From Erysipelotrichaceae bacterium (GTDB lineage Bacteria; Bacillota_I; Bacilli_A; Erysipelotrichales; Erysipelotrichaceae), in assembly GCA_030526485.1 (NCBI GenBank), contig JAUNCS010000004.1, positions 1 to 64,000 of the forward strand: a stretch of 64,000 nt of DNA, written 5' to 3'. A program made the position numbers and the translations under genes. Below, piece by piece: positions 61,253 through 64,000 of this stretch. How positions within the stretch are numbered: position 1 is the stretch's first letter; each line of letters begins with the position of its first letter. The notes under the pieces are model-generated. The model worked only from the letters and a program-made list of their open reading frames with translations. It did not search any database and was not told the origin of the DNA.

Positions 61253-62638
61253 ATGAAAGTGAATGTACAAGAAATCGTTTCTACTTTAGGTGGAAAAGAA
61301 AACGTTCTAGCTGCTACTCATTGTGCTACACGCCTAAGAGTTACTTTAAAAGACAAGAGCAAAGCTGATTTAGCTGCAGTAAAGAAAGTTGATGGCGTTT
61401 TAGGTGCTGTTGACGGTGCTACTCAAACTCAGGTTATTATCGGCCCAGAAGTAACATCAGTTTATAGAGAATTCGTTGAATTAACTGGTGTATCTGAAGA
61501 AGCTCCAGTTGATGAAAACTTAGATAACGCTAAAGTCTTAAAAGAAGATTTAAAGAACCAGAAGGGTGGTTTACTAACAAAAGTATTTGATACTATTGCT
61601 CAGATCTTCAACCCAATCGTTCCTGCATTAGCTGGTTGTGGTTTCCTTTCTGCAATCATCATGGTATGTATGAATGTCTTTGGTTTAAAGACTTCTAACC
61701 CAACATTCGGTAACTTTGTAACTATCTCAATGGCAGTATTTACATTCTTACCATTCTTACTAGCTGCTTCTACTGCTAAAGTATTCAAGATGAATCAGTA
61801 TGTAGCACTAACAATCTGTGCTGCAATGTTAGCTCCAAACTGGGCAAAGATGATTGATGCTGGTACAGCTACATCTTCATTCTTCGGCGTACCTTTCAAG
61901 GTTATCAACTACAATAGCTCAGTATTACCAATCATCTTCGCTATTATCTTAGCTTCATTTGTTGAAAAGTATGCTGACAGATTCATCAAGGGTCCTCTAA
62001 AGATTATCTTAGTTCCTGCTATCACAATCTTAGTTGCTACAGTTGTTTCACTATGGACAATTGGCCCAGTATCTTACTGGATTGGTTCAGTTATCGCTAC
62101 AGCTGTTGAATGGTTATTCGTTAACGGTGGTTGGATTGCTGGCCTTGTATATGGTGGTATCTATGCTGGTATGGTTGTACTTGGTATTCATCATGGTATG
62201 GTTCCAGTACTAACTCAAATGATTTCAACAAACGGTTTCAACTACGTTTCACCAACTTCAGGTTCTGCTAACATTGGCCAGGCAGGTGCTGCATTCGGTG
62301 TATGGTATAAGTCAAAAGATAAGAAAACTAAAGCAAACGCTGCTTCTGCATGTATCGCTGCTTGTACAGGTATCACAGAACCAGTTCTATATGGTGTTAA
62401 CGTTCCTCAGGGCACATTCTTCTATGGCTGTATCGGTGGTGCAGTAGGTGGTGCTGTTGCAGGTATGTTAAAGCTTAAGGCTTACGCTATGGGCGGTCCT
62501 TCATTCCTTAACTTCGGTATGTTCATGGGTGGTGAAAATGCATTTATGAACTGTGGTCTAGTTATGATCGCATTCGCTATTGCATTCGTTGTAGCTGCTA
62601 CATTAACAATCCTTTTCTGGAAGCCAAAAGGCGAATAA
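61253..62638 (+). CDS. PTS beta-glucoside-type EIIBC
   Basis: 461 residues. The N-terminal EIIB domain (1-85) has phospho-Cys in ATHCATRLRVTLKD. The EIIC membrane domain (about 110-455) has FNPIVPALAGCGFLSAIIM, GIHHGMVPVLTQMI, and TGITEPVLYGVNVP. It takes up a beta-glucoside or similar sugar and phosphorylates it. There is no EIIA domain; the divergent gene at 58744-59241 should supply it. AAGGAGAA precedes the ATG. Confidence 0.92.
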   Translation: MKVNVQEIVSTLGGKENVLAATHCATRLRVTLKDKSKADLAAVKKVDGVLGAVDGATQTQVIIGPEVTSVYREFVELTGVSEEAPVDENLDNAKVLKEDLKNQKGGLLTKVFDTIAQIFNPIVPALAGCGFLSAIIMVCMNVFGLKTSNPTFGNFVTISMAVFTFLPFLLAASTAKVFKMNQYVALTICAAMLAPNWAKMIDAGTATSSFFGVPFKVINYNSSVLPIIFAIILASFVEKYADRFIKGPLKIILVPAITILVATVVSLWTIGPVSYWIGSVIATAVEWLFVNGGWIAGLVYGGIYAGMVVLGIHHGMVPVLTQMISTNGFNYVSPTSGSANIGQAGAAFGVWYKSKDKKTKANAASACIAACTGITEPVLYGVNVPQGTFFYGCIGGAVGGAVAGMLKLKAYAMGGPSFLNFGMFMGGENAFMNCGLVMIAFAIAFVVAATLTILFWKPKGE

Positions 62639-62665
62639 TAAAATTTTAAAAAACTAATAAAATAT

Positions 62666-62693
62666 ATATTGGGAGTAGAGATACTCCCAATAT
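62666..62693 (+). repeat. perfect hairpin between the EIIBC and aminotransferase genes
   Basis: ATATTGGGAGTA and TACTCCCAATAT form a 12-bp stem with a GAGA loop. No T-run follows, so it is more likely an mRNA processing or stability element than a terminator. A half operator-like TAAAATATAT precedes it. Confidence 0.7.
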
Positions 62694-62713
62694 CTTTATG
62701 GAGAACGTATAAG

Positions 62714-63916
62714 ATGAAAAACAAAATGATAAATGCCTTCGCAAAAGCTGAAGGAGGACTATTTTCTAAAGTAGAAAAAGCTGATGTCGGCAGTTCATAC
62801 CAGGAAATGGAAAAACAGGGTGTTGCCCTGATGGGCTGGGCTGATCCATTTATGCCAGACAAATCAATGCCTAAGCATGTTGAAGAAGCTTTAATCAACG
62901 CAATCAAAGATGATTCAGCTCCACACTACACAGCTCCTATTGGCAATGAAGAATTGAAGTACAAAATCGCTCAGAAACTAAAAGAACAGAATAACTTGGA
63001 AGTAGATCCAAACCGTAATATTTTAATTACACCAGGATCAGATAGTGGCTTATTCTTTGCTACACTGCCTTTTATTAATGATGGAGACGAAGTAATTATT
63101 CCTTCACCAAGTTATCCAAATAACTATTTAGGTGTAGAAATTATGGGTGGTAAAATTGTTTCTCTTGAACTAAAAGTTGAAAACAATTATCAGTTTGTTA
63201 AGGAAGACTTTGAAAAATTAATCACTGATAAAACAAAGGCTATTGTAATTACTCATCCAAATAATCCAACTACTACTGTTTATAATAAGAAGTCTCTTGA
63301 AATCTTAAGAGAAGTAGTAATCGAACATAACCTTGTTTTAATCTGCGACCAGGCATTTGAAGATTTCACATATGAAATTAAAATGATTACACCTGCAAGT
63401 ATGGAAGGTATGTTCGATAGAACAGTTACTGTTTTCTCATTCTCTAAAGGCATGGGCTTAAGCGGACTAAGAGTTGGTTATATTGTATGCAGTGATGTAA
63501 TTATGGACAGTATGTTCGCTAATGCGGTAGGTGTTATCGGTGCTACATCTACTTCTGCCCAAAAAGCAATCATTGCTGCATTAGATGACACAAGTTTTAT
63601 GAAGACATTTGAAGAAGCTTTTGATTACAGAAGAAAACAGGCATATGAAATTCTAAATTCTATTCCTAATGTTTCTTGCCAAATGCCAGAGTCAGGATTC
63701 CTATGCTGGGTTGATGTTTCTAAACTGGGTAATTCATCAGAAATCTGTGATTACTTAGTTAAGGAAGCTAGAGTATCTGTTAACGATGGTAAGAACTATG
63801 GACTTGGTGGTGAAGGCCATTTAAGAATTGTCTTAGGCGTTTATCAGGATAATCAGAAAGTAGTCGATGCTTTAAATAGAATTAAAGAGGCATTAATTAA
63901 GTTTCAAATTCAATAA
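62714..63916 (+). CDS. PLP-dependent class I/II aminotransferase
   Basis: 400 residues from the ATG at 62714 (MKNKMINAFAKAEGG), with TGGAGAA upstream. Fold-type I features: ITPGSDSGLFFATLPFINDGDEVIIPSPSYPN, VITHPNNPTTT, VLICDQAFEDF, PLP-binding Lys in FSFSKGMGLSGLRVGY, and the C-terminal Arg in GEGHLRIVLGVY. The amino donor and acceptor are unknown. Its place behind a sugar PTS and ridA is unusual; it may process an amino-containing substrate imported by the PTS. Confidence 0.85.
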   Translation: MKNKMINAFAKAEGGLFSKVEKADVGSSYQEMEKQGVALMGWADPFMPDKSMPKHVEEALINAIKDDSAPHYTAPIGNEELKYKIAQKLKEQNNLEVDPNRNILITPGSDSGLFFATLPFINDGDEVIIPSPSYPNNYLGVEIMGGKIVSLELKVENNYQFVKEDFEKLITDKTKAIVITHPNNPTTTVYNKKSLEILREVVIEHNLVLICDQAFEDFTYEIKMITPASMEGMFDRTVTVFSFSKGMGLSGLRVGYIVCSDVIMDSMFANAVGVIGATSTSAQKAIIAALDDTSFMKTFEEAFDYRRKQAYEILNSIPNVSCQMPESGFLCWVDVSKLGNSSEICDYLVKEARVSVNDGKNYGLGGEGHLRIVLGVYQDNQKVVDALNRIKEALIKFQIQ

Positions 63917-63958
63917 TATTTAGTAAAATTACATTATCTTAGATGGGGTGAGACATGC

Positions 63959-64000
63959 ATGAAAAATATGATTTTATCGAAAGCCGATAAATTGATTTTA
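63959..64000 (+). CDS. start of a gene cut by the window end
   Basis: ATG at 63959 follows GGGGTGAG at good distance. The first 14 codons (MKNMILSKADKLIL) are open to the window end. Too short to identify. Confidence 0.5.
   Translation, partial: MKNMILSKADKLIL

Overview
This window looks like the replication-origin region of a low-GC Bacillota chromosome. I infer an Erysipelotrichia-like gut or oral anaerobe, with moderate confidence. The reasons are AT-rich coding sequence with Bacillus-like origin order (dnaA-dnaN-rlbA-recF-gyrB-gyrA, then serS and the ffs-tadA-dnaX-recR cluster), T-box control of two tRNA synthetase genes, parS sites, PerR/rubrerythrin/rubredoxin oxygen defence, and reliance on PTS sugars and peptide uptake. 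Almost every gene ends in TAA or TAG. TGA ends only the Rrf2 gene and the transposase.

Layout. 1-3.8 kb: two pilin-like genes (one frameshifted), an MscS channel and an L-type-lectin-like protein. 3.8-11.9 kb (all minus): T-box-lysS, a second MscS channel, a heterodimeric ABC exporter, a HAD phosphatase, a GlmU-like left-handed beta-helix protein and a Nudix hydrolase. 11.94-12.40 kb: oriC with many DnaA boxes; gene orientation flips here, as expected for divergent replication. 12.4-20.8 kb (plus): the replication and gyrase genes. 20.9-29.4 kb: an alpha/beta hydrolase, T-box-serS, two parS sites, a HAD protein, SRP RNA, tadA, dnaX and recR. Two unusual genes then follow recR: a Card1/Can2 (DUF1887)-like protein with altered active-site positions and an EVE/PUA-like protein. 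29.4-38.7 kb: argS, a MalY-type C-S lyase, a PIN-domain protein, a degenerate Fic protein, a C69 dipeptidase, a rhodanese/TtcA-like fusion, an Rrf2 regulator and an AbiE toxin-antitoxin pair. 38.8-45.4 kb: YfcC transporter, PerR-rubrerythrin-rubredoxin, a LUD protein, and glucose PTS with its BglG-type antiterminator. 45.4-47.1 kb: an IS91-like transposase with an overlapping zinc-ribbon gene. 47.1-58.7 kb: a very large MacB/FtsX-type ABC protein, a complete oppABCDF operon, a class I glutamine-amidotransferase-like hydrolase and a purine permease. 58.7-64 kb: a divergent beta-glucoside regulon (6-phospho-beta-glucosidase and EIIA against RidA, EIIBC and an aminotransferase) built around repeated AT-rich palindromes.

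Two genome-style signals recur. Seven genes have a perfect TATAAT exactly 6-7 bases before the ATG and no ribosome binding site, so their mRNAs are probably leaderless; an eighth has TATAAC at the same distance. In three places the T-tract of one transcript's terminator runs straight into the -10 box of the next gene. The most interesting candidate for an undescribed system is the Card1-like/EVE-like pair fused by overlap to the dnaX-recR repair operon.
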